Positions 1 to 7,541 of a stretch of DNA of 64,000 nt are shown in pieces (the first letter of the stretch is position 1; the number at the start of each line of letters is the position of its first letter). The notes below the pieces were generated by a model. That model had not been told where the DNA came from. It ran no database searches and saw nothing but the letters and a program-made list of their open reading frames with translations. The translations under genes were made by a program, and so were the position numbers. Source of the DNA: Hymenobacter sp. PAMC 26628 (lineage in GTDB: Bacteria > Bacteroidota > Bacteroidia > Cytophagales > Hymenobacteraceae); NCBI RefSeq assembly GCF_001562275.1, contig NZ_CP014304.1, forward strand, positions 3,658,001 to 3,722,000, read 5' to 3'.

Positions 1-1659
1 TATTAGATTAGCAGCAGGTTTGGGGGCCCCAGTGATACGAGTTACTGCTTCGCTAGCGCTCAATGCTGCCGTAGCCATTGCTGGAGCAACAGGTAGTCCC
101 GAACCGGTAGCTACACCATCGTGAACAGCCTTATCCCAGGCGGCGTTGAAATTGCTATTGCCTAAAACCTCACGCCAGTTATTGCGCAAGAAGCTATAGT
201 ATGTCTCATTATTACCAGCCCAGCGCAACAAGCTCTCTTGGGCTTGGCGGGTGGCAAAAATTGGGGTAATAGCTGGCTGCGACAGGCTCAGAAAACCGCG
301 CTTCGGCTCAAAGTCATTCCACGACTCCAGCCAGTGGTGATCAGGAGTAGCATATTCGCATAGGCCACCAGTCTCATCAAGCCGGTCGTTGAACGAAATG
401 CTCAACGGCACCTTGGTAATGCCCGACTTGACTTGGGCAGACAGCGGGTGATTATACACCGGGTTAGCGTTGTAGAAGATCACTGCGCCTACTGTGCCGG
501 CGTTCATCTCTTTCACTAATGCGGCCATCCGGGCATCGTCGCCTTGGCGCACATTACTAGGGGCAGTTAGGTCCACCGTGGTGCCTACGTTACCCAAGCT
601 CTGGTTCAGTGCAGTTACCAGCGTTTGAACGGCTGGGTCATTCGATCCTGAGACGACGAGACTAGTGCCCCGATTTGCTTTCAATTCGGCTGCTGCTTTA
701 GCGATTTGCGGGGCCACTCGCGTGTTGCTGAAAGCAGGTGTACTTCCGCCGCCCACCACTGCATTATACAGCGCAACAGCTACAGTGCCCCACTCTGATG
801 GCTTAACTGACTCGCGCACATCAGCGTTAGAGCCAGTGAGCGACATAGCGGTTTCAAACTGGAAATGGCGCGACATAGAACGCTTGTCGCTGCTCACCTT
901 ACGGTTTTTAACGTACTGCTTGGCAAACTCAACTGGCGAGATCCAAGTACCGAGGAAGTCAGCACCAATGCTTACAATGACATTAGCACGGCTAAAGTCA
1001 TAGCCTGGTAGCACGCCATTGTTTGCCTGAAGCAAGCCACTGGCCGACTGCGCATCGTACATGACGTGCTCAGTAGTACGGTAGCGGGCAGCAAAGGCAG
1101 CAATAGCCTTCTTGGTGCTTGGGCTAATAATGGTAGGCGAAACGATAGCAATTTTGCCCGTCGTTGCAGCTAGTTTAGACTGAATCTGACGATCTACTTC
1201 GGCAGTTTCAGTGCGTTGGCCTTTGACAGCAAAATGCTGTAAACGGCCACTGTCGTACAAGTCAAGCACCGCGGCTTGAGCCCGGGCAGAAAGTCCGCCC
1301 CGAGTAATGGGCGACTCCGGGTTGCCTTCTAACTTAATGGGACGGCCGTCGCGGTTTTTCACCAGCACGGCATTGTAATCAGAGCCTGTAAAGTACGTCG
1401 AAGCGTAAAAGTTGGAGATGGTAGGATCTACCTCCTCGGGCTTGTTTAGGTAAGGAATGGCTTTGTGCACCGGAGTCTCGCACGAGGCTAGCGCAACGGC
1501 GCCTACCCCAAAACCCATCAGCTTCAGAAAGTCACGGCGAGGAGCCGACGTGGCATCCTTGCTCTCATGGCTCTCTTTAACCGGCAGGAACTCGGCAAAT
1601 GCCGTGCTCATGAATTCCGGAGTGCTTTCTAGTTCCTCAATTCCTTTCCAGTACTTCAT
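1..1659 (-). CDS. actB: ActB-like molybdopterin oxidoreductase/Fe-S subunit of alternative complex III (3' part missing)
   Basis: Reading frame open from an ATG at 1659 to the window edge (553 codons seen; the C-terminal part lies outside). The N-terminus carries a twin-arginine motif (RRDFLKLMG) followed by a hydrophobic stretch ending in LASC, as in the TAT-variant signal of ActB proteins. The sequence then runs as a molybdopterin-oxidoreductase-like domain (SVIVSIGADFLGTW-type region, NANPVYNHP motif). In the family ActB is a fused molybdopterin-like plus four-cluster ferredoxin protein that passes electrons from the cytochrome subunit within the quinol-oxidising alternative complex III. 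The Fe-S part should be outside this window. It lies 152 bases downstream of actA on the same strand, so co-transcription from the actA promoter is likely. Family assignment is from recognition of the sequence and the neighbour; the exact subunit name is well supported by gene order. Confidence 0.85.
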   Translation of the reverse strand, partial: MKYWKGIEELESTPEFMSTAFAEFLPVKESHESKDATSAPRRDFLKLMGFGVGAVALASCETPVHKAIPYLNKPEEVDPTISNFYASTYFTGSDYNAVLVKNRDGRPIKLEGNPESPITRGGLSARAQAAVLDLYDSGRLQHFAVKGQRTETAEVDRQIQSKLAATTGKIAIVSPTIISPSTKKAIAAFAARYRTTEHVMYDAQSASGLLQANNGVLPGYDFSRANVIVSIGADFLGTWISPVEFAKQYVKNRKVSSDKRSMSRHFQFETAMSLTGSNADVRESVKPSEWGTVAVALYNAVVGGGSTPAFSNTRVAPQIAKAAAELKANRGTSLVVSGSNDPAVQTLVTALNQSLGNVGTTVDLTAPSNVRQGDDARMAALVKEMNAGTVGAVIFYNANPVYNHPLSAQVKSGITKVPLSISFNDRLDETGGLCEYATPDHHWLESWNDFEPKRGFLSLSQPAITPIFATRQAQESLLRWAGNNETYYSFLRNNWREVLGNSNFNAAWDKAVHDGVATGSGLPVAPAMATAALSASEAVTRITGAPKPAANLI

Positions 1660-1811
1660 TTTCGGGGACTTAGAGACTCTATGTCTTAGGGGCCGTAAGC
1701 CAGCTAAGCCAAGAGCTACTTAATTTTTTAAGCGGAATTTTCTGTTGAGCAGCTAACGGTTCTGCAATTCTATATAACAAGCATTAGAAATCGCAGAGCC
1801 TCCTCAACTGG

Positions 1812-3164
1812 TTAGTAGTGGCACTTCGAGCACTCGGTACCGCCGTTCGACGATACGGTGAAGGGGGCCCCGGCATTTTTGGTATCGTGGAGCTTTACCA
1901 AGTTGTCGTAGTAAGCGTTACCCTTGGTATTGAGCGGTGATTCGCGGTGGCAGTTGATGCACCAGCCCATGGTCAGGGCCGAATACTGGTACACCACTTC
2001 CATGTTCTGGATCGGACCGTGGCAAGTTTGGCACTGAAGACCAGCCACTTGGGTATGTTGTGAGTGGTTGAAGTAGGCCAAGTCGGGCAGGTTGTGGATA
2101 CGGACCCACTGCACTGGCTGCTTACGCTCAATGGCGCGGTAAATCTTCTTGATTTCAGGTGACTCTGTTTTAATCTGCGAGTGGCAGTTCATGCAGATAT
2201 TGGCAGAAGGGATGTTGGCCGATTTGCCTTTGTACACAGATGTGTGGCAATAGGCACAGTTGATCTGATGTTCCCCAGCGTGCAACTTGTGTGAGAAGGC
2301 AATGGGCTGAGTCGGCTGGTAACCTTGGGTTAGGCCCACAGCCATCACGCTTTGCACCCCTTCGTACAATAAAACCAAGGCAAATACGACACCGACAATG
2401 CCGCGCAGTACCGGCGAACGGTAAAACTTACCCCAATCAAAACGCTGCTCCAAAATCTCGGTGTCGCGGCCGTCAAGGTCCTTGCGGCCCCGCAACACAT
2501 CCTTCATCAGGTTACCGATGATGATCAGCGTTACCACCATCACGATCAACACTACTACTAGCGCGATAAGCAAGATATCAACGTATTTGCCAGCCCCAGT
2601 ACCAGTATCAGCACCACCTGCCGCGGCTCCATCAGCTGCACCAGCATTCTGTACAGTAGCTCCACCCGTTACTGCTGTAGCAGGTTGGCCTTCTTGCGAA
2701 GTGATGTAAGCAACAATCGAAGTGATTTCTTTATCCGACAGCCCGAAGCTGGGCATTTGCTGCTTCTGGAACTTGTTGTAGAGGGCTACAGCGTACTCGT
2801 CGCCGCTGGCAACTACTTTGGCCGAATTCTTGATCCACGGAATGATCCATGTGATGGGACGACGCTTGCTAATGCCTCCAAGTGCGGGGCCCACCACCTG
2901 CTCATTCACGGCGTGGCACTGGGTACAGTTGGCTTTAAACAAGGCATCACCCGCCTGAACAGCGGCAGCATCAGCCCCACCCGCGGCAGGGGCGGCCGCG
3001 GTAGCAGGCGTAGCACCGGCAGTAGCGCCGGGCGTGACACCTGCTTTGCTCACAGTGGCAGTGCTAGCACTTGCATCTTGAGCCGTGGCCTGCTGGGCCC
3101 CGGCAAACGTGAGCAGTAGCGCCAGCAATAAGTGAGATAACGAACTGAGTCGGTTGCTATTCAT
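1812..3164 (-). CDS. actA: ActA-type multihaem cytochrome c of alternative complex III, with an extra N-terminal monohaem domain
   Basis: About 450 residues from the ATG at 3164, chosen because it starts directly before a signal peptide (MNSNRL then a Leu/Ala-rich core ending ATAQD); an in-frame ATG at 3200 is also possible. After an Ala/Thr-rich linker there is a class I cytochrome c domain with CTQCH (Cys80), then a strongly hydrophobic helix near residues 195-220, a second membrane helix, and a C-terminal part with five CXXCH sites (CAYCH, CMNCH, CQTCH, CINCH, CSKCH). The five-haem part matches ActA, which takes electrons from the complex; the monohaem part resembles ActE or a fused electron-acceptor domain. 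Six haem sites in one chain is a fusion of functions that are separate in the Rhodothermus complex. It is first in an operon with actB. Confidence 0.85.
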   Translation of the reverse strand: MNSNRLSSLSHLLLALLLTFAGAQQATAQDASASTATVSKAGVTPGATAGATPATAAAPAAGGADAAAVQAGDALFKANCTQCHAVNEQVVGPALGGISKRRPITWIIPWIKNSAKVVASGDEYAVALYNKFQKQQMPSFGLSDKEITSIVAYITSQEGQPATAVTGGATVQNAGAADGAAAGGADTGTGAGKYVDILLIALVVVLIVMVVTLIIIGNLMKDVLRGRKDLDGRDTEILEQRFDWGKFYRSPVLRGIVGVVFALVLLYEGVQSVMAVGLTQGYQPTQPIAFSHKLHAGEHQINCAYCHTSVYKGKSANIPSANICMNCHSQIKTESPEIKKIYRAIERKQPVQWVRIHNLPDLAYFNHSQHTQVAGLQCQTCHGPIQNMEVVYQYSALTMGWCINCHRESPLNTKGNAYYDNLVKLHDTKNAGAPFTVSSNGGTECSKCHY

Positions 3165-3210
3165 ACAAAAATAAGCAGAAATAACGAAATGCCGAAGCAT
3201 TTCAGGGCCA

Positions 3211-3241
3211 CAAAGGTAGGATACGATTCGCGGGCAGCAAA
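3211..3241 (-). promoter_or_regulatory. Bacteroidota-type promoter for actA-actB
   Basis: On the minus strand a perfect -7 box TACCTTTG (3218-3211) lies 19 bases after a TTTG -33 box (3241-3238). Transcription would start about 40 bases before the actA ATG at 3164. Confidence 0.7.
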
Positions 3242-3299
3242 AGCTAACAGGGGTTTTATAGGCTTAGAAACGGTTGCGGAATACTATTTGGAATATAGC

Positions 3300-3324
3300 T
3301 AAATAAGAAAAATCGTCTTATTTA
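3300..3324. repeat. Short AT-rich inverted repeat in the actA/rpsF divergent region
   Basis: Perfect 9-bp arms TAAATAAGA and TCTTATTTA separated by seven bases. It sits between the two divergent promoters in a 250-base AT-rich spacer and could be an operator or a weak hairpin. No regulator is identified. Confidence 0.35.
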
Positions 3325-3488
3325 AATACCAATTATTTAATCTCACTAACCCATTAACTCAACAGTTGGGGCCCCTTGGGGTAGGCGCCAGCCGGTAGCT
3401 GTCTGCCTTATCTTGGACAAATTTGTGAGGCAACTTGTTCATGATTTTAGCTAATAAATGACCCTAGTGGGGAAAAGCCAGTAACAGC

Positions 3489-3519
3489 TTGGCTTTCTGT
3501 CGCAGAATCAGTACCTTTG
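3489..3519 (+). promoter_or_regulatory. Promoter of the rpsF-rpsR-rplI operon
   Basis: TTGG at 3489-3492, 19-base spacer, then a perfect TACCTTTG at 3512-3519. The predicted transcript start gives a leader of about 35 bases before the rpsF ATG. Confidence 0.7.
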
Positions 3520-3560
3520 CGCCCCAATCAAATTTTTTTCACCAAATTCACCCCGTCGTA

Positions 3561-3938
3561 ATGGAAGTAAGAAATTACGAGACGGTCTTCATCGTAACCC
3601 CCGTATTGAACGAGGGCCAGGTGCAAGAGACGGTCGAGAAGTTCACCCAGGTGCTTAAGGAAAATAGCGCCGACATTTTGTCCACCGAAGCCTGGGGCCT
3701 GCGCAAGCTAGCCTACCCCATACAGAAGAAAACTACCGGTTATTACTTCTGCTTGGAGTTCACGGGTTCGGGCAACATCGTTGATCTGCTGGAGCTGGCT
3801 TACCGCCGCGACGAGCGCATCATCCGTTTCTTGACCACGGTGCTCGATAAGCACGCTGTGGACTACAACCGCCGCCGCCGCAACGGTGAGATGAACCAGC
3901 AAAAGGCTGCGAAAGAAACCGAAGCCGTAGCCCAATAA
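3561..3938 (+). CDS. rpsF: 30S ribosomal protein bS6
   Basis: 125 residues starting MEVRNYETVFIVTP, the typical bS6 opening, with the conserved GLRKLAYPIQKKTTGYY segment and the AYRRDERIIRFLTT segment that forms the bS18 contact face. The frame is open upstream to 3489, but the start at 3561 is chosen because the promoter -7 box lies at 3512-3519, inside that extension. The C-terminal tail (after DYNRRRRNGEMNQQ) is polar and variable, as usual. bS6 pairs with bS18 on the platform of the small subunit, and rpsR follows 13 bases downstream, the conserved order. In Bacteroidota the bS6/bS18/bS21 region helps to hide the anti-Shine-Dalgarno sequence; this is family knowledge and not visible here. 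Confidence 0.96.
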   Translation: MEVRNYETVFIVTPVLNEGQVQETVEKFTQVLKENSADILSTEAWGLRKLAYPIQKKTTGYYFCLEFTGSGNIVDLLELAYRRDERIIRFLTTVLDKHAVDYNRRRRNGEMNQQKAAKETEAVAQ

Positions 3939-3951
3939 CTTTAGAAGAGAT

Positions 3952-4227
3952 ATGGCAACGCCCTCGAATAACCGCAACAACGACCGCTCGGCTATGAACA
4001 AGCCAGTGGACACACGTAAGAAATACTGCCGCTTTAAGAAGAACGGCATTAAGTACGTGGATTACAAAGACCCGAACTTTCTGCTGAAGTTTGTGAACGA
4101 GCAGGGCCGCGTATTGCCCCGCCGTCTCACGGGCACCAGCCTTAAGTTCCAGCGCAAGGTGACCCAGGCCGTAGCTAAGGCCCGCCACTTGGCCCTGATG
4201 CCTTACATCGCCGATGCCCTGAAATAA
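3952..4227 (+). CDS. rpsR: 30S ribosomal protein bS18
   Basis: 91 residues with the bS18 core KKYCRFKKNGIKYVDYKDP and the C-terminal LPRRLTGTSLKFQRKVTQAV block that binds 16S rRNA. The N-terminal 20 residues are polar and longer than in the E. coli protein, which is common in this phylum; an internal ATG (residue 15) could also serve. It lies 13 bases after rpsF and 91 bases before rplI, in the same operon. The spacer to rplI holds a nested hairpin described separately. Confidence 0.96.
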   Translation: MATPSNNRNNDRSAMNKPVDTRKKYCRFKKNGIKYVDYKDPNFLLKFVNEQGRVLPRRLTGTSLKFQRKVTQAVAKARHLALMPYIADALK

Positions 4228-4308
4228 ATTATGAGTTATAAACTATGGGTTAGCAGCCGCTACTGTAGCGGCTAGTAAGACATCGTGCAAAACTCAAAAC
4301 TCATAATT
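4227..4308. repeat. Nested palindrome between rpsR and rplI
   Basis: Outer perfect arms AATTATGAGTT (4227-4237) and AACTCATAATT (4298-4308) enclose a second perfect hairpin AGCCGCTAC-T-GTAGCGGCT (4255-4273). The outer arms resemble the ACTCATAAC-type repeats before gatC at 36607-36641. It starts on the rpsR stop codon and ends 10 bases before the rplI ATG, so it would be transcribed within the ribosomal-protein mRNA. It may be a miniature palindromic repeat or a structural element tuning L9 synthesis. Confidence 0.6.
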
Positions 4309-4318
4309 AAAATAAGAC

Positions 4319-4762
4319 ATGGAAATCATCCTCAAAGACGACGTTAAGGGCCTCGGCTACAAGAACGACATCGTGACCGTGAAGTCGGGCTATGGCCGCA
4401 ACTTCCTGTTGCCGCAGGGCATGGCCATATTGGCTGACAAAACGAACAAAAAGATTACGGCTGAGAACGTGCGCCAAGCGGCTCACAAAGCCGATAAAGT
4501 GAAGGGCGATGCCCAGGCCGTAGCCGACCAGATTGGCGGCATGGTGTTGGACATCCCAGCCAAAGTGGGCGAAAGCGGCAAAATCTTTGGCCGTGTCACC
4601 ACGTTGCAGTTGGCCGAAGCTTTAAAAGCTAAAGGCATCGACGTGGACCGCAAGCGTCTGTCGTTCGACCAGGAGCCTTCGGCGGCTGGCGACTATACCG
4701 CTACTTTGAGCCTACACAAAGAAGTGAAGCACACCGTGAACTTCCGCGTAGTAGCCGAGTAA
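4319..4762 (+). CDS. rplI: 50S ribosomal protein bL9
   Basis: 147 residues. The N-terminal globular domain starts MEIILKDDVKGLGYKND and carries the bL9 signature around YGRNFLLPQGMAILA, the rRNA-binding part. A long connecting helix (residues about 45-75) and a C-terminal domain (GESGKIFGRVTTLQLAEAL) complete the usual two-domain dumbbell. Length is as expected. It is the last gene of the rpsF-rpsR-rplI operon and is followed by a strong terminator 26 bases after the stop. Confidence 0.97.
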   Translation: MEIILKDDVKGLGYKNDIVTVKSGYGRNFLLPQGMAILADKTNKKITAENVRQAAHKADKVKGDAQAVADQIGGMVLDIPAKVGESGKIFGRVTTLQLAEALKAKGIDVDRKRLSFDQEPSAAGDYTATLSLHKEVKHTVNFRVVAE

Positions 4763-4788
4763 CCTACCTGGGCTTTGCTCTGTTTAAA

Positions 4789-4821
4789 AAGGCCCTGCCG
4801 TGACGGCGGGGCCTTTTGCTT
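4789..4821 (+). terminator. Intrinsic terminator after rplI
   Basis: Twelve-base stem AAGGCCCTGCCG (4789-4800), loop TGA, CGGCGGGGCCTT (4804-4815) with one G-T wobble, then TTGCTTTTT. It ends the ribosomal-protein operon. Confidence 0.85.
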
Positions 4822-4848
4822 TTTAATGCTGCGGGGCGGCTATTTTTG
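4815..4848 (+). promoter_or_regulatory. Promoter directly before the GSCFA gene, giving a near-leaderless mRNA
   Basis: TTTG at 4815-4818, 22-base spacer, perfect TATTTTTG at 4841-4848. The ATG at 4854 begins only five bases later, so the transcript would start at or within a few bases of the start codon. The -33 box overlaps the rplI terminator. Confidence 0.6.
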
Positions 4849-4853
4849 CCACA

Positions 4854-7469
4854 ATGTTTAGAACTGAACTGATACTTGCGCCCGTGGCGCAACAGCTGCC
4901 GCCGTCGGCGCGGGTGCTCACGCTGGGCTCCTGCTTTGCCGATAGCATTGGCGCACGCTTGGCCGCGCACAAAGTGAACGTGGTAGTAAATCCTTTCGGC
5001 ACGGTGTTCCAGCCCTTGGCGTTGGGCCAACTGTTACGGGCGGCGCTGGGCGAAGATGTAGACTGGCAGCAGCACTTGGTGGAAGCCCGGGGCCGCTGGC
5101 AGAGCTACGACCTGCACGGCAGCCAAGGGGCCCCCACGCCGGTAGAGCTGCTACACGACATCCAGCAGACGGTGCGCCGCACGGGCGAATTCCTGCGCGG
5201 GGCCGATGCGGTGCTGCTTACGCTGGGCACAGCCTGGGCCTACCGCCTGCGCGAAACCGGCGAATTGGTGAGCAACTGCCACAAGATGCCCGCTGAGTTG
5301 TTTGAGAAAGAGCTGCTCACGCCCGACGATATCATCAACGGGCTGGCTGAAACCCACGCTTACCTGCGGCGCATCAACCCCAAGCTGCGCATCATTTTGA
5401 CGGTGAGCCCAGTGCGCCACTTGCGCGATACTTTGCCGCTGAATGCGGTGAGCAAATCGGTACTGCGCGTGGCCTGCCACTACCTCAGCGAGCTGTTGCC
5501 CGAAGTGAGCTATTTCCCGGCTTACGAGCTACTGACGGATGACTTACGCGACTACCGGTTTTATGCCGCCGATATGCTGCATCCGTCAGAAGTAGCAGAA
5601 GACTACGTATGGGAAAAGTTTGCCCGCACATATTTCGACGCCGATTTTGGTCGGTTCCGCAAGGAGTGGGCCGGGTTGAGCCAAGCCTTGGGCCACCGGC
5701 CCCTGAACGCAGCCGCGCCCGAGCACCGGCAATTTCTGGTGGCCACCCGCGAGCGGCTGGAGCGCCTGAGCCGCCAGCGCGTGAACGTGGCCGCCGAGCT
5801 GCGCGAAATAGACGAGCGGCTGGCTACATTGCCCGTACCCGCCGACGTGGTAGCGCCCGAGCCGGCGCCTGACGGAGAAGAGCGGGTGGACGTTGGCAGT
5901 GCTGAAGTGGTGGAGGCGTCTGCCTCAACGGCGGAAGCTAGCGCGGATGGGGCCCCTGCAATGAACAATGAGCGGCCCGCACGTTTGTCGCCGGAGGAGT
6001 TCCGAGCGCAGCGCGCGGCGCGCAACAACCGGCCGGATCGAGGCCGGCGTGAGGACCGCAACGTGGAGTCGAACTCCGAGCAACCCGTTGCCGACGCTGC
6101 CACAACAGCCAATGCTGTGGCATCTGCTGGCCTAGCTGCGCCTATTGAAGCGTTTGACGACAATACTGTTGCGATTTCGCCCACTGTTGACGGTGAAGAA
6201 TTGGACCCAGCGAAGAAGAAGAAGCGCCGTTCGCGGGGCGGTGCTAAGCGCACGGCCCGCAAAAACGCCGCGAAGCTGGCTGCTGGTGGGGGCGATGAAG
6301 CATTTACCCCTGCCGAGCCGGACGCAACGGCCGAGGGGGCCCCGGCGTTACCGCGCAACCCGCAGCCGGAAGCTCGCAAGTCGAGCGTCATCACCAAATC
6401 GGTGCCCGTGAAGCGCGGCGGCCGTGGGCGTGACCGTTCACAGAACGATGCGGCCTCGGTGGAAGAAACGGATGATGCATACACGCCGACTTCGACGGAA
6501 GCGGCGGTGGCCCCGCAATTGGATACCGCGCCGCAGGCGGACACCAACGAGCCAGTAGCACAGGCGGCTGCCGCGGCTACTGAGCCAACGGCTCCGGTGG
6601 ATGACCGCTCGGGCAACCGGCGCAACCAGGGGCCCAAAGCCCGGCCTTTGTTTGCCACGCCGGCGCAAGGGGCCCCGGGCACTTCAGATGACTTAGAAGC
6701 AAACACTGCGGCCGCTGCAAGCCAGCCAGCACCGGCAGCAGCAGCAAAGAAGTCGAATCGCCGCCGGCCTTCGCTCATTACCGAGACGCCGCCTATGACG
6801 CCCATCGTGCCGATTCGGACCGAGGTGCGGACCGCTGGCGTGGCCGCTGGCCGCATGCGCGGCTCCGATGCTACGCTGATAGTCAACGTACCGGCCAAGA
6901 AAGCCGTGGCACCAAAAGCTGCCGTTTCAAAAGCTGCTGCGCCGAAGGCAGCTACTGCGCCGAAAGTTACTGACGCGCCAAAGGCTGCTACCCCGGAAAA
7001 GGCCGCACCAAAAGCTGCTAAGCCAGAGGCCCCAGCAGCAACTGCTGTGCCCGAAGTTGCGGTGGCAGCAGTTGTAACGGCCCCAGCCATCGTGCCCAGC
7101 AATCCTAAAGCAAAGGCCCCCAAAGCTGTTGCGCCGAAAGCTAAAGCACTGAAAACCGCTGCTCCTGAAGCCGCCACCTCAAAAGCTGCTGTACCGGAAT
7201 CTGCGGCACCGGAAGCCGCCACCCCAAAAGCTACGGCCCCGGAAACCGTGGCACCGAAAGCCACTGCTTCAAAGGCTAAGGTACCAAAAGCGGCTGCGCC
7301 AAAAGCTGAAGCACCGAAAGCAAAGGCCCCCAAAGCCGCACCGAAAGCCAAGGCTGCTACTCCAGCCTCAGAAGCCCCGGCCCCCGCTGCGAAGCGCCCG
7401 GCCAAGTCCCGGGCAAAGAAGGCTGCTGCTTCGCCCGATTCGGCAGCCAATTCAGATTCCCCGGCTTAG
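4854..7469 (+). CDS. GSCFA-domain (SGNH-like) protein with a long disordered, histone-H1-like basic tail
   Basis: 871 residues. Residues about 1-320 are a GSCFA domain: the family motif LTLGSCFADSIG near residue 24 holds the nucleophile-type Ser, and ADMLHPSEVAEDYVWEKF near residue 240 holds the Asp-x-x-His block of SGNH/GDSL-like hydrolases. The substrate of GSCFA proteins is not established. From about residue 335 to the end the chain is low in complexity: Glu/Ala/Asn-rich stretches, basic patches (KKKKRRSRGG, AKRTARKNAAK) and from about residue 680 many copies of short units such as APKA, APKAA and PEAATPKA. This tail looks like histone-H1/AlgP-type DNA-binding tails. Ordinary GSCFA proteins are about 320-350 residues, so the tail is an unusual addition. 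No signal peptide. The whole frame shares the codon bias of neighbours. Confidence 0.85.
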   Translation: MFRTELILAPVAQQLPPSARVLTLGSCFADSIGARLAAHKVNVVVNPFGTVFQPLALGQLLRAALGEDVDWQQHLVEARGRWQSYDLHGSQGAPTPVELLHDIQQTVRRTGEFLRGADAVLLTLGTAWAYRLRETGELVSNCHKMPAELFEKELLTPDDIINGLAETHAYLRRINPKLRIILTVSPVRHLRDTLPLNAVSKSVLRVACHYLSELLPEVSYFPAYELLTDDLRDYRFYAADMLHPSEVAEDYVWEKFARTYFDADFGRFRKEWAGLSQALGHRPLNAAAPEHRQFLVATRERLERLSRQRVNVAAELREIDERLATLPVPADVVAPEPAPDGEERVDVGSAEVVEASASTAEASADGAPAMNNERPARLSPEEFRAQRAARNNRPDRGRREDRNVESNSEQPVADAATTANAVASAGLAAPIEAFDDNTVAISPTVDGEELDPAKKKKRRSRGGAKRTARKNAAKLAAGGGDEAFTPAEPDATAEGAPALPRNPQPEARKSSVITKSVPVKRGGRGRDRSQNDAASVEETDDAYTPTSTEAAVAPQLDTAPQADTNEPVAQAAAAATEPTAPVDDRSGNRRNQGPKARPLFATPAQGAPGTSDDLEANTAAAASQPAPAAAAKKSNRRRPSLITETPPMTPIVPIRTEVRTAGVAAGRMRGSDATLIVNVPAKKAVAPKAAVSKAAAPKAATAPKVTDAPKAATPEKAAPKAAKPEAPAATAVPEVAVAAVVTAPAIVPSNPKAKAPKAVAPKAKALKTAAPEAATSKAAVPESAAPEAATPKATAPETVAPKATASKAKVPKAAAPKAEAPKAKAPKAAPKAKAATPASEAPAPAAKRPAKSRAKKAAASPDSAANSDSPA

Positions 7470-7482
7470 CCGGCATTTATTC

Positions 7483-7512
7483 AAACCCGGCCTTGTTAGC
7501 CGGGTTTGTTGT
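7483..7512 (+). terminator. Terminator after the GSCFA gene
   Basis: Perfect nine-base stem AAACCCGGC (7483-7491), seven-base loop, GCCGGGTTT (7499-7507), then TTGTTT. It begins 13 bases after the stop codon. Confidence 0.8.
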
Positions 7513-7533
7513 TTAACCGCCGTGCTAGTTTTG
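7505..7533 (+). promoter_or_regulatory. Promoter of the DUF255/YyaL gene, near-leaderless
   Basis: TTTG at 7505-7508, 17-base spacer, perfect TAGTTTTG at 7526-7533; the chosen ATG starts at 7542, eight bases further on. The box overlaps the terminator of the upstream gene. Confidence 0.6.
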
Positions 7534-7541
7534 CCCTGCCC

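Noticed and set aside
5603-7450. Long minus-strand frame of 615 codons
   Set aside because: It is the antisense of the repetitive GSCFA tail; Ala/Gly/Ser-rich shadow without family similarity.
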